The notes beneath the pieces are model-generated. The model saw only the letters and a list, made by a program, of their open reading frames with translations. It did not search any database and was not told where the DNA came from. Positions 1-7,615 of a stretch of 37,704 bases of DNA are shown one piece after another; position 1 is the first letter of the stretch, and each line of letters opens with the position of its first letter. This stretch comes from Prolixibacteraceae bacterium (GTDB lineage: Bacteria > Bacteroidota > Bacteroidia > Bacteroidales > Prolixibacteraceae), in contig JAONJW010000022.1 of NCBI GenBank assembly GCA_028377305.1, positions 1 to 37,704 of the forward strand, given 5' to 3'. The translations under genes were made by a program, and so were the position numbers.

Positions 1-291
1 GGGCCTTATAAATTTGGAGGTCTACCAGGCCTAATTGTTCGTGTTGAAGATAGTCATTCGGAGCATATCTTTCAACTTTATAAGATTAGTAAAATTCCTA
101 GAACAATGTTATACGTTGAAGTTGATAAAATCATTATGGCTTCAACTGACGAAGTACCAAAAACTTTTACCTCTAATATACAGAATAAGTGTAAAGAGCT
201 AGCAGGAGGGAAAGTGAACAGTAATCAAGATATGAATTTTCGATTAGTAAAACACATAGCTACGTATAATAATTATATTGAAAAATATTGA
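1..291 (+). CDS. GLPGLI family protein, C-terminal fragment (5' end outside window)
   Basis: The frame is open from base 1 to a TGA at 289-291 and gives about 96 residues. It begins GPYKFGGLPGLIVRVED, which is the motif that names the GLPGLI family of small secreted Bacteroidota proteins (about 250-300 residues when complete). Only the last third is present, so signal peptide and start lie upstream of the window. The rest is a plain mixed beta/polar tail ending in ...NNYIEKY. GLPGLI proteins have no established biochemical function; they are often found near TonB-dependent receptors, and here the next gene, convergent on the other strand, is such a receptor. An internal ATG at 106 lies after the family motif and is not the start. 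Confidence 0.88.
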   Translation, partial: GPYKFGGLPGLIVRVEDSHSEHIFQLYKISKIPRTMLYVEVDKIIMASTDEVPKTFTSNIQNKCKELAGGKVNSNQDMNFRLVKHIATYNNYIEKY

Positions 292-720
292 TTAATAGAT
301 GATTGTCGATTTGACTTTAGTCAATAATTCCAACTTGCCAGATTCAATGCAAGTATCTTTAATCTTACAAACTTCTATATTTAGTTTCAAGATTAGATAA
401 TTAGGCATCTACAATGAGAGAGTAGTGACGATCTGTATGGAGTGGTGATGAAGATTATATTGGTAGTATAAGTAGCACCATCTTTGTTTATAGAGTGAGT
501 GACGAAAGAGGTGACTTTGTGTTGAAATTAGATCGTGTTTTTATATCGGCTTATGGACATGTGCGATGACATATAACTCTAAAATTGTAGCCCTTGGATG
601 TGAGGAAATGATGGTGGTCATGGGAGGTATAAGTAGATCAATCAATGATTGTTGTACTATAAACCCCAAGGCCCTATTCGGGAAGAATAAGGCCTTGTAT
701 ATGGTGTCGATATTATTGTG
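292..720. other. Intergenic stretch between convergent genes; no confident gene
   Basis: It lies between the stop of the GLPGLI gene and the stop of the TonB-dependent receptor. It contains one stem-loop (listed separately). A 46-codon open run on the plus strand (429-569, ending in TGA) reads like protein, for example WSGDEDYIGS and GDFVLKLDRVF, but it has no start codon, is preceded by two stops, and matches no family I know. It may be coding debris. The ATG-started frame at 566-781 runs through the stem-loop into the receptor's 3' end and looks like chance. Confidence 0.5.
668..696 (-). terminator. Stem-loop downstream of the TonB-dependent receptor
   Basis: Two 12-base arms (668-679 and 685-696, outer half AAGGCC/GGCCTT) pair with one C/A mismatch around a 5-base loop. 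It sits 25 bases past the receptor stop codon on the minus strand. The flanking T-run is weak (GGGGTTTATA on the minus strand), so termination is probable, not certain; it could also serve the GLPGLI transcript coming from the other side. Confidence 0.45.
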
Positions 721-2985
721 TTATAGGATTGGGATTTTGATGCCTAATTGTACGGCACGTCCCATATTCAATAGTCCATAGTCTTTGTATCTAGATAGGT
801 GGCTTGTATATGCCTTATCAAACAGGTTGTTTACAGAGAAGTCTAGTTCGAAAGTGCGATCTAGACAGTGGATACGTCCTGTTGCTCCGATGTTTACTAG
901 ACCGTAGGCATCGGTTGGTGTTTCGAAAGCAGCTACATGATCTTGTTTAAATGTGTAGTTGTAGGCTCCATATAGGTTTAGGCTCCACTTGTCTCCTGTA
1001 GGGATATCAAATGCTAATTTATTGTTTATTGAGGTTGCAGGCGTTAGAGCAAGATCGTTTCCATTTTCGTCTTTGCTATAAACCAAGCTTAAATCCGAAT
1101 TAAAGTGTAGCCAGTGGATTTGGTGTGGATGATAGTGAATTCCTGCTTCTCCACCATACAGTGTAGCATTGCTTTGCTCATATTGATAAACCTTAAGACC
1201 ATCTCTTAGATCTCCCGTAGGATTAAGATAAATGTAGTCGTTAATGCGGTTAACAAAAGGATTTACGTACCATCCAAAGTGCTCTCCTTTTCTTGAAATA
1301 GAGACATCTAGTTGCATGGCTTGTTCTTTCTTAAGGTTAGGATTTCCTATCTCGAAACGGTTAGCAGAAGGGTGTGATCCATCGCTTGCCAACTCGTAGA
1401 TATTAGGCGCTCTAAAACCTGTAGAGATGTTTGTTTTAATAAACATATGTTCTCCGATATTCCAGTTGAATCCTGCCGACATTGAGAATGCGTTATCGGT
1501 TCTATTGTGGATTTGAGATTCTGCATCGGGACTATCAATCTTTTGCACATCATATCTTGCACCAAACAGAATGTTTATTCGTTCGGTTACTCCCCATTTG
1601 TAGGTAGAGAATAATCCAATGTTCTGAGTGGTGGTATTAGGGATCAATGTTTCCTCTGAAAGATTTTCGTTATCTCTATACATTCCTTGTGATCCAATAA
1701 TCCATTGGTTTTGGTTGTTTTCGAAATCTTTGATCCATTGAAGGTTGTAGGTGTAGCTTTGAAGAAGCATCTCAAGTCCAATGTGTTCTTCTCCTTCGTG
1801 CTCATGATCATCATCTTCATCCACATCCACATGTCCTGTCTCTTCATGACCAAGTTCTTCTTCATGATGATGCTCTCCTTCTATCTCTTGTCGGTGGTTT
1901 CTAACGAAGCCTAAGTTCAATTTGATTTTAGAGTTTTCAAGGTGGATTATGTTTTCACTACTAATGATGTCTGTTTTAATTGGTTGGTAAGGTGTAACAA
2001 AGTCTCTGTCTCGATGTCCTCCAATATCTCCATCTTCGTTGATTCCATACTTCTCATCTAGGTGGTTGTAGGTAATAGATGAAGACCAATTCTTTGTTCT
2101 ATACCCCACCTTACCTTTAAAGTCATACGTTCTAAATCGTGTGTTGTCCACTACGATTCCGTTTCCGTCGATATAGTCCATATGGTTGCGTTGACTACCA
2201 CTAAGGTTGACACTCCACTTGTCACCACTCCAGTAGACTTTACCATAGGCATCAACCCCTCGAGTGTTAGCATTGTAGTCACTTCCAACTTCCACTAGAG
2301 TAGTGTTGTTTGGAGCGTAACGGTCGTCTACTAGATATAGGACCCCTCCAAGTGCGTCACTACCATACAATAGACTTGCTGGCCCTTTGATTATTTCGAT
2401 CCCTTCAATTCCTGTAGCATCGACACCTAGACCATGTTCGCCTCCCCATTGTTGATTTTCTAGTCGAATGCCATGGGTGAATGTTGCGATACGCGAACCA
2501 GATAGACCTCTAATGACAGGCTTTCCTATAGCGGTACCAGTGGTTACTTGTTGGACTCCGGGAATGCTTGCGATGGTCTCTGAAAGAGAATTATTCACCG
2601 TTGCATCTTTCATCTTCAAATATGCTACGTTCATGACTTCCTGCTTTTGGAGACTAGGAGAGGTTCCTGAAACCATTACCTCTTCAAGTTTCATATGAGA
2701 AGGGACTAAGGTGATGATTGCACCATCTTTTAGTTGCTTCACGATAATCAGCTTTGTGTCGAAGCCAATAGAAGAGACCTGAAGTTTGCTTTTTTCCGTT
2801 ATTTCAGGAAGCATAACCACTCCCTCGACATCGGTCACAAATCCTTGTCTGTTTTCTGGGTTATAAAGGGTGGTAAATGGTATTGGAGCTTTGGTTTCTT
2901 GATCTACAATAGTTATTCTTTTTTGAGCGTATGCTCCTTGTATCATTATCCAAAGGATGAATGTGATGTATAATAATTTATTCAT
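721..2985 (-). CDS. TonB-dependent outer membrane receptor with His-rich loop (probable metal receptor)
   Basis: The 754-residue protein has a signal peptide (MNKLLYITFILWIMIQGAYA, cut before QKR). A CarboxypepD_reg-like beta domain follows (about 22-105), then a TonB plug domain (about 110-225, with IPGVQQV, PVIRGLSG and IKGPASLLYG). The rest is a 22-strand-type beta barrel ending ...QLGIKIPIL. An extracellular-loop segment at roughly residues 367-405 is packed with His, Glu and Asp (EGEHHHEEELGHEETGH, then DEDDDHEHEGEEH). Similar loops occur in ZnuD-type zinc receptors, so zinc or another transition metal is the likely substrate; this is inference. The ATG at 2985 directly precedes the signal peptide. 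Upstream on the same strand is a small Cys/His-rich protein (3185-3562), and a 23-bp palindrome lies in the leader. Length and domain order are normal for the family. Confidence 0.93.
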   Translation of the reverse strand: MNKLLYITFILWIMIQGAYAQKRITIVDQETKAPIPFTTLYNPENRQGFVTDVEGVVMLPEITEKSKLQVSSIGFDTKLIIVKQLKDGAIITLVPSHMKLEEVMVSGTSPSLQKQEVMNVAYLKMKDATVNNSLSETIASIPGVQQVTTGTAIGKPVIRGLSGSRIATFTHGIRLENQQWGGEHGLGVDATGIEGIEIIKGPASLLYGSDALGGVLYLVDDRYAPNNTTLVEVGSDYNANTRGVDAYGKVYWSGDKWSVNLSGSQRNHMDYIDGNGIVVDNTRFRTYDFKGKVGYRTKNWSSSITYNHLDEKYGINEDGDIGGHRDRDFVTPYQPIKTDIISSENIIHLENSKIKLNLGFVRNHRQEIEGEHHHEEELGHEETGHVDVDEDDDHEHEGEEHIGLEMLLQSYTYNLQWIKDFENNQNQWIIGSQGMYRDNENLSEETLIPNTTTQNIGLFSTYKWGVTERINILFGARYDVQKIDSPDAESQIHNRTDNAFSMSAGFNWNIGEHMFIKTNISTGFRAPNIYELASDGSHPSANRFEIGNPNLKKEQAMQLDVSISRKGEHFGWYVNPFVNRINDYIYLNPTGDLRDGLKVYQYEQSNATLYGGEAGIHYHPHQIHWLHFNSDLSLVYSKDENGNDLALTPATSINNKLAFDIPTGDKWSLNLYGAYNYTFKQDHVAAFETPTDAYGLVNIGATGRIHCLDRTFELDFSVNNLFDKAYTSHLSRYKDYGLLNMGRAVQLGIKIPIL

Positions 2986-3041
2986 TATTAATTTTTTATG
3001 TTATTACAGGTAGTCATGTGGCACTCTCTAAAAAATTTGAT

Positions 3042-3064
3042 AATCACCTATGTGATAGGTGATT
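3042..3064. promoter_or_regulatory. Perfect 10-bp inverted repeat, 3-base spacer: candidate operator
   Basis: AATCACCTAT (3042-3051) and ATAGGTGATT (3055-3064) are exact reverse complements separated by GTG. The centre is about 68 bases upstream of the receptor's ATG, between the receptor and the small Cys/His protein gene. No T-run follows on either strand, so an intrinsic terminator is unlikely. A dimeric repressor such as a Fur/Zur-family metal regulator would suit the context, but the sequence does not match a Fur or Zur box that I know. Confidence 0.4.
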
Positions 3065-3184
3065 GTGTAAGAACTGCTTTGGGTTCTTGAGAATTTTTAG
3101 ATATACCTCGCCTTGTCTTTCTAATTTGTTGAATACTTTATCATTCACAATAAGAAAGGGCTTCAAACAATCTTAAACTTTGAT

Positions 3185-3562
3185 TTAGCTGTAATAATAA
3201 GGAGGTCCTCGGTGATGACGCGAATTTGGGATTTTCTTAATGCGAGGAAGAAGTATTGGAGCAGTTTGTTCTGTCCAGCAAATCTCACTACTTGACACAA
3301 GGGTTATTTCTTGTGATAAGATTTGTGGTGGCATAAATTGAAACCACTTACAGAGATGTGAGGTGGCTTGCCACTGTTTCTGAGCTTCTCCATGGGGTGA
3401 CTCACTTGTGGTTGTGTGATGACAAGTAAGTGTTTGTCCGCAGATGTGACTCTGAGCATGAAAATGCTCATGTGACAGGTATGCGAAGCCCACAGAGAAA
3501 AAATACAGAAGTATTATGACTCCTGCAACGAATCTACGTGTTGTTAAGCTTACTTGTTTCAT
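3185..3562 (-). CDS. Small Cys/His-rich membrane-anchored protein, likely metal-related
   Basis: The 125-residue protein has an N-terminal hydrophobic segment (about residues 11-28) that is either a signal peptide or a single membrane anchor. A short, otherwise extracytoplasmic domain follows, rich in His and Cys: HEHFHAQSHIC, then CHH, SHLC and EICW. It ends with a Pro/Tyr tail (RGPPYYYS). Small proteins of this build commonly sit just upstream of metal TonB-dependent receptors in Bacteroidota, as here, 199 bases before the receptor on the same strand. A role in periplasmic metal binding or sensing is inferred; no catalytic motif is visible. A TACCTTTG box lies 25-32 bases before the ATG, supporting this start. 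Confidence 0.75.
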   Translation of the reverse strand: MKQVSLTTRRFVAGVIILLYFFSVGFAYLSHEHFHAQSHICGQTLTCHHTTTSESPHGEAQKQWQATSHLCKWFQFMPPQILSQEITLVSSSEICWTEQTAPILLPRIKKIPNSRHHRGPPYYYS

Positions 3563-3586
3563 ACCATGATTGACATTATCTTACTA

Positions 3587-3594
3587 CAAAGGTA
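3587..3594 (-). promoter_or_regulatory. Bacteroidota -7 box (TACCTTTG) for the metal-related gene pair
   Basis: On the minus strand TACCTTTG matches TAnnTTTG exactly and lies 25 bases upstream of the ATG at 3562. No good TTTG -33 element is seen at the usual spacing, so it may be weak or activator-dependent. It could drive both the small protein and the receptor. Confidence 0.42.
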
Positions 3595-4537
3595 TATAAA
3601 AAAGGATTGGATAGTCTTCTTTGGGATTAAAGTTTGCTTATTTATATATAGACCGCTTGAAACTGAGTAAATTAATATTGTCATTAAAAACAGGAGAGGT
3701 TGTTTGCAGTCTGTCTCAATTACAAACGAACCTACTCCCTTTATACCACTAGTTACTGGTACAATTTTGTATAAATATATTTTGGGGTGTAACTATTCTT
3801 CGCGAACATTAATTATGTCGCTTGGTAAATGAATAATACACATAATATTCAGTTATGATGGGATTAAATTTGGATGGCAAATTGGATGTAAACAGATTAC
3901 TATGATTGAAATGATCAACTCTTTTATTAAGACGTATGGAGCAAAGAAAATTACTCTAGTCTATTGCTAAGTTTTTATTATTGTTTTTATAAACATAATA
4001 TAATCATAGCGGTATAGCCTTCGTTTCAATATAGAAATTGGTATAACTCACTTACTAACTGTTTGTGATCCTCAAAGAAAAATGATTATATTATAAAATA
4101 CAATAGCTACTTGTTCTTATATGTATATATTTAAAATTAATTATGATGTGTTAATGTTGGAGAGGTGAAAACTTGCGCCTTGCTTTAGTATCAGTAGGAT
4201 TGCATTATTAAAGATTCGATGTATATGCATTTTTAGGGCTTTAGTATATTTGTTTGTTAGGATCAGAGGGATTTGTTTTATAATTATTGGAAATAATTAT
4301 AAGCTTTTAAATAATATTTTAAGGTTATATATCGCCAAAGTTTGTGAATGGATCGGTGCACATAATATAATTGCCACACTATTAGATGGTGTTGTGATGG
4401 TTTGTGTGAAGGCTAATAGTAACAATATTTGGGGAGTTATTTTTGGCTTGAATGCAAGAAAGAATGATTATAAAATAGGAGTTATTCTGTCAGTTTTTTT
4501 CTGTTGTATTGAATACGTTATGGAGCGTATTGATGAT
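3595..4537. other. Long AT-rich intergenic region, no confident gene
   Basis: About 940 bases lie between the metal-related promoter and the GH92 terminator. A 45-codon open run on the plus strand (3833-3970, ending in TAA, with IKFGWQIGCKQ and KTYGAKKITLVYC) looks protein-like but has no proper start and may be debris. A perfect TATATTTG box lies at 4245-4252 on the plus strand. The frame after it has only a TTG start, runs through the GH92 terminator stem and ends inside GH92, so I do not call it. No tRNA, repeat array or riboswitch was seen. Confidence 0.45.
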
Positions 4538-4541
4538 AAAA

Positions 4542-4577
4542 AAAGAGGCCTTCATGATTACTCATTTGGGCCTCTTT
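4542..4577 (-). terminator. Intrinsic terminator of the GH92 gene
   Basis: Perfect 9-bp arms (AAAGAGGCC at 4542-4550 and GGCCTCTTT at 4569-4577) flank an 18-base loop. Read on the minus strand, the stem is followed by a continuous T-run (TTTTTTT, from the A-run at 4538-4544). It lies 53 bases past the GH92 stop codon. Confidence 0.85.
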
Positions 4578-4629
4578 CTGATTTCTATTTCAATTGTACA
4601 TGTTTCGCCTGTATCTCAAACATTCCGAT

Positions 4630-6933
4630 TTACTTCTTATCGTTAGAGAAGGAGTAAGGGAAAGAGGATTCTTTAGTGCCACGTTTTTTGTTTGGCTTAC
4701 TGCTCATGTTTAGTTTTAGCGTACCGCCATTAGTCAACTGTTTATGTGTAATGAAGTTCTTCGTGAAGGAGGCTCCATTTAGTGTGGCATCTTTTATATA
4801 AATATTGTTGTTGTTGTTGTTGTTTGCTTGGATAACGAATTTCTTCCCGTTCTCTAAGGTTAGAGTTATTTTCTTGAACAGAGGAGATCCCATTGCATAT
4901 TCTCCTGTTCCTGGAGCAACAGGATAAAATCCCATGGCAGAGAATACATACCAAGCAGAGGTTTGTCCATTATCTTCATCTCCACAAAGACCATCAGCAT
5001 TTGGGGTGTAAAGTTTGTCCATTACATTTCGAGACCAGAACTGAGATTTCCATGGTTGTCCTAACCAGTTGTATAAGTAGATCGCATGTTGTATCGGTTG
5101 GTTTCCGTGTGCATACTGTCCCATATCGGCAATTAACATCTCTGTGATTTCGTGGATTTGGAAGCCGTAGTATGACTCATCGAAAGTAGGAGCAGAGGTG
5201 AAGACCTCGTCTAAGCGTTCTGCCATCTTATCATTTCCACCATAAAGTGTTGCTAGACCTTTAGGATCGTGAAATACAGACCAAGTGTAGTGCCATGCTG
5301 AACCTTCCGTAAATGCGTCTCCCCATTTGTCAGGACGTGCATCAGACCATGATCCGTCCATGTTCTTTCCAGACATGAATCCTGTGCGATTATCAAACAG
5401 GTTTTTATAGTTGTTTGCTCTTTTTGCAAATAGATCGATCTGATCTTGTGGCTTGTCTAATGATTTGCTAAGTTCATGAATACACCAATCCGCATATGCA
5501 TACTCTAAGGTACGTGCTGCGTTTTCGTTTACGCCACTATCATAAGGCACATATCCAAACTTATTGTAGTCCTCTGCGCCATAACGACCTACAGAATTAA
5601 TCGGACCTTCGCTTTTTGTGTTTTTAATCATGGCTTCGTAAAGCGTTTCGATATCGAAACCTCTAATGCCTTTAAGGTATGCATCGGAGATAAGAGAAGT
5701 CGAATTGGATCCAATCATACAGTCTCTATGGCCTGGGCTTGCCCACTCTGGAAGCCATCCACTCTCTTTATATGTGTTAACCAATCCTTGCATGATGTGA
5801 CTGTCTAGTTTAGGATACATCAATGTGAAGAATGGGAATACTGCTCTAAATGTATCCCAAAATCCATTGTCTGTAAACATATATCCTTTTTCTACTTTCC
5901 CGTTATAAGGGCTGTAGTGTACTATTTCATTCTTGCTATTATATTCGTAGAACTTACGAGGGAATAGCATGGTTCTGTATAGTGCTGTGTAGAATGTACG
6001 GTATTGGTCGGTTGTTCCCCCTTCTACTTTGATCTTTGATAGCTCTTTATTCCAAGCCATCGTTGCTTTCTCTTTTGTTGTCTCGAAATTGTCTTTACCG
6101 ATCTCTCTTTTCAGGTTAAGTTCTGCTTGTTCGGGACTGATGAAAGACGATGCAACACGTGCATGTACTTGCTCCCCCTCTTTTGTTTCGAAAGTTAGAA
6201 CTGCTCCCACATGGTAGCCCTCGGCTTCTTTACTGTTTGGCGAGTAGTTAGCTGTTGGAGTCTTTGATTTTTTTGAATTCCATGTCCCCACGCTTTTAAA
6301 CTCTTTGTCGAAATAGATTACAAAGTAGTTGTGGAAGTTTTCAGGAACTCCACCACTGTTATTTCTACAGTATCCTACAATCTTTCTCTCTTTAGGGTAT
6401 ATTTTAACATGCGATCCTTTATAGAATCCATCTACAACGATATGAGCTTGTTCGGTTTTAGGAAATGTAAAACGAAAATGGGCCGCTCTTTCTGTCGGAG
6501 TGATCTCTGTTGTGACGTCATAATCCGCAAGGTATACACGGTAGTAGTTTGGTTTTGCGATTTCTGCTTTATGTGAAAACCATGCCGCGCGATCTTCACC
6601 TAATATCTTAAGATCTCCTGTTTCAGGAAAAATAGAGAATGCTGCATAATCATTAATCCATGGACTTGGTTGGTGGGTTTGTTTGAACCCTTGAATCTTC
6701 TTTGAGTTGTATGCATAGGCCCACCCATCTCCCATAGGACCTGTTTGTGGTGTCCAAAAGTTCATCCCCCATGGCAAAGCGATAGCTGGGTATGTGTTAC
6801 CATTAGAAAGAGAGAAGTCTGAGTCACTTCCCACCAATGGATTTACGTAATCGACAATGTCGTTATTCTTTTCCGCAAACGTCATAAACGTCGTGCATAA
6901 AAGAACAAATAGAGTAAATATCCTGTTCTTCAT
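4630..6933 (-). CDS. Glycoside hydrolase family 92 (alpha-mannosidase family) exported enzyme
   Basis: From the ATG at 6933 the protein has 767 residues with a clean signal peptide (MKNRIFTLFVLLCTTFMTFA). An in-frame start at 7008 would put 25 poorly fitting residues in front and is rejected; a TATACTTTG -7-like box at 6962-6970 lies between the two. The N-terminal GH92 beta-sandwich domain (from DYVNPLVGSDSDFS) is followed by the (alpha/alpha)6 catalytic domain, with DNGFWDTFRAVFPFF and CGDEDNGQTSAWYVFSAMGFYP. The Asp pair of GDED (D652 and D654) matches the catalytic base region of GH92. The position of the usual catalytic acid Glu in NEP is Gln here (GNQP, Q612). GH92 enzymes are Ca-dependent exo-alpha-mannosidases acting in the periplasm or at the surface; the Gln form suggests a special leaving group. 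The basic C-terminal tail is not a T9SS sorting domain. The gene stands alone with its own terminator. Confidence 0.95.
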   Translation of the reverse strand: MKNRIFTLFVLLCTTFMTFAEKNNDIVDYVNPLVGSDSDFSLSNGNTYPAIALPWGMNFWTPQTGPMGDGWAYAYNSKKIQGFKQTHQPSPWINDYAAFSIFPETGDLKILGEDRAAWFSHKAEIAKPNYYRVYLADYDVTTEITPTERAAHFRFTFPKTEQAHIVVDGFYKGSHVKIYPKERKIVGYCRNNSGGVPENFHNYFVIYFDKEFKSVGTWNSKKSKTPTANYSPNSKEAEGYHVGAVLTFETKEGEQVHARVASSFISPEQAELNLKREIGKDNFETTKEKATMAWNKELSKIKVEGGTTDQYRTFYTALYRTMLFPRKFYEYNSKNEIVHYSPYNGKVEKGYMFTDNGFWDTFRAVFPFFTLMYPKLDSHIMQGLVNTYKESGWLPEWASPGHRDCMIGSNSTSLISDAYLKGIRGFDIETLYEAMIKNTKSEGPINSVGRYGAEDYNKFGYVPYDSGVNENAARTLEYAYADWCIHELSKSLDKPQDQIDLFAKRANNYKNLFDNRTGFMSGKNMDGSWSDARPDKWGDAFTEGSAWHYTWSVFHDPKGLATLYGGNDKMAERLDEVFTSAPTFDESYYGFQIHEITEMLIADMGQYAHGNQPIQHAIYLYNWLGQPWKSQFWSRNVMDKLYTPNADGLCGDEDNGQTSAWYVFSAMGFYPVAPGTGEYAMGSPLFKKITLTLENGKKFVIQANNNNNNNIYIKDATLNGASFTKNFITHKQLTNGGTLKLNMSSKPNKKRGTKESSFPYSFSNDKK
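4804..4824 (-). repeat. GTT trinucleotide tract coding poly-Asn in the GH92 gene
   Basis: Six uninterrupted TTG/GTT units (plus ATT) encode seven Asn in a row near the C-terminus of the GH92 protein (QANNNNNNNIYIK). Such a tract can change length by slippage in steps of three without breaking the frame. It lies in a surface loop of the C-terminal beta domain. Confidence 0.8.
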
Positions 6934-7364
6934 GAATGTATGATATAATGTAATTAATATACAAAGTATATGATAGGTGAACACATCAACCCTAAGGGTT
7001 GTGTTCATTTGTTTTCTGAAGTATGCGGAATAATTGATACAGCGTCAAGCCAACGCTGCATCTGCGGATAATCTTTAGTATTATCTTTATGAAACAAAGA
7101 TATTAAATACATAGGAGCAATAAATATGTTGTAAAACATATTCTGTGGTTGTTAAGAAGATGTTTCATCTCTTTGGATTTGATGTTGTTGTAACTTGTTT
7201 GTAGTGAGGTGTTATGGAATTGTGGGGGTGTGTCTATTTTTGCTTTGAATGATTCTGTGTAGATAAAATGTAAGGGCGATAGGTTTGCTATAACGGATCT
7301 TTTCGATCAAATACCACGGTTTGACCTTGTTTTGGGAAAGGGGGTATTGTGAAAGTGTAGACAT
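6934..7364. other. Intergenic region between the GH92 start and the tRNA-Asn terminator
   Basis: It holds the probable GH92 promoter on the minus strand: a TATACTTTG-like box at 6962-6970, with TTG on the minus strand (CAA at 6987-6989) 16 bases further upstream. A small inverted repeat CAGCGT/ACGCTG (7040-7058, 7-base loop) has no T-run. No reading frame of interest is seen in the remainder. Confidence 0.4.
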
Positions 7365-7396
7365 AAAAAAAGCCGAAGAGATAAACTTCGGCTTTT
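7365..7396 (-). terminator. Terminator of tRNA-Asn
   Basis: Perfect 11-bp arms (AAAAGCCGAAG at 7368-7378 and CTTCGGCTTTT at 7386-7396) enclose a 7-base loop. On the minus strand the stem runs into seven T. It begins 4 bases after the tRNA 3' end. Confidence 0.9.
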
Positions 7397-7400
7397 AAAA

Positions 7401-7476
7401 GCTCCCCAGGTAGGACTTGAACCTACGACCTACGGATTAACAGTCCGCCGCTCTAACCAACTGAGCTACTAGGGAG
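7401..7476 (-). tRNA. tRNA-Asn (anticodon GTT)
   Basis: On the minus strand the sequence folds as a full cloverleaf. The acceptor CTCCCTA pairs with TGGGGAG (one G-T), the D arm reads AGCTCAGTTGGTTAGAGC, the anticodon stem GCGGA/TCCGT holds the loop CTGTTAA (anticodon GTT), and the T arm GTAGG-TTCAAGT-CCTAC is complete. The 3' CCA is not encoded. It has its own -7 box and a strong terminator, so it is a single-gene transcript. Confidence 0.97.
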
Positions 7477-7545
7477 TTTAATGGTGCGAAAGAGAAGCAC
7501 TTTTGTCCTCCGTTGATGGGGGCTATGTTTTTCTCAATTGCGTGG

Positions 7546-7553
7546 CAAATGTA
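7546..7553 (-). promoter_or_regulatory. -7 box (TACATTTG) for tRNA-Asn
   Basis: TACATTTG on the minus strand fits TAnnTTTG and lies 69 bases before the tRNA 5' end. It is back to back with the plus-strand box of the sugar kinase at 7577-7584. No clear -33 TTTG is seen. Confidence 0.45.
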
Positions 7554-7576
7554 ATAGCTTTTTCCGAAATCTAAAA

Positions 7577-7584
7577 TATATTTG
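7577..7584 (+). promoter_or_regulatory. -7 box (TATATTTG) for the PfkB kinase gene
   Basis: This is a perfect TAnnTTTG match, 31 bases before the ATG at 7616. Transcription would start near 7591, leaving a leader of about 25 bases. That supports 7616 over more distant starts; the -33 element is not obvious. Confidence 0.6.
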
Positions 7585-7615
7585 TAAAAAAAATGGATAA
7601 AAATATTTGAGTGTG

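Noticed and set aside
566..781. 71-codon plus-strand frame after the GLPGLI gene
   Set aside because: It crosses the stem-loop at 668-696 and overlaps the receptor's 3' end; composition is not protein-like.
3794..3806. 13-base motif TATTCTTCGCGAA that recurs at 22083-22095
   Set aside because: Exact 13-base repeats are expected several times by chance in a window of this length; no longer shared context was found.
4250..4657. 135-codon plus-strand frame before and into the GH92 3' end
   Set aside because: It has only a TTG start, runs through the GH92 terminator stem-loop and ends inside GH92 coding sequence. The perfect TATATTTG box at 4245-4252 overlaps its start codon, so that box could not give it a leader. 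No known family is recognised.
6934..7008. Upstream start for GH92
   Set aside because: The extra 25 residues precede a normal signal peptide that begins at the ATG at 6933, and a promoter-like box lies between the two starts.
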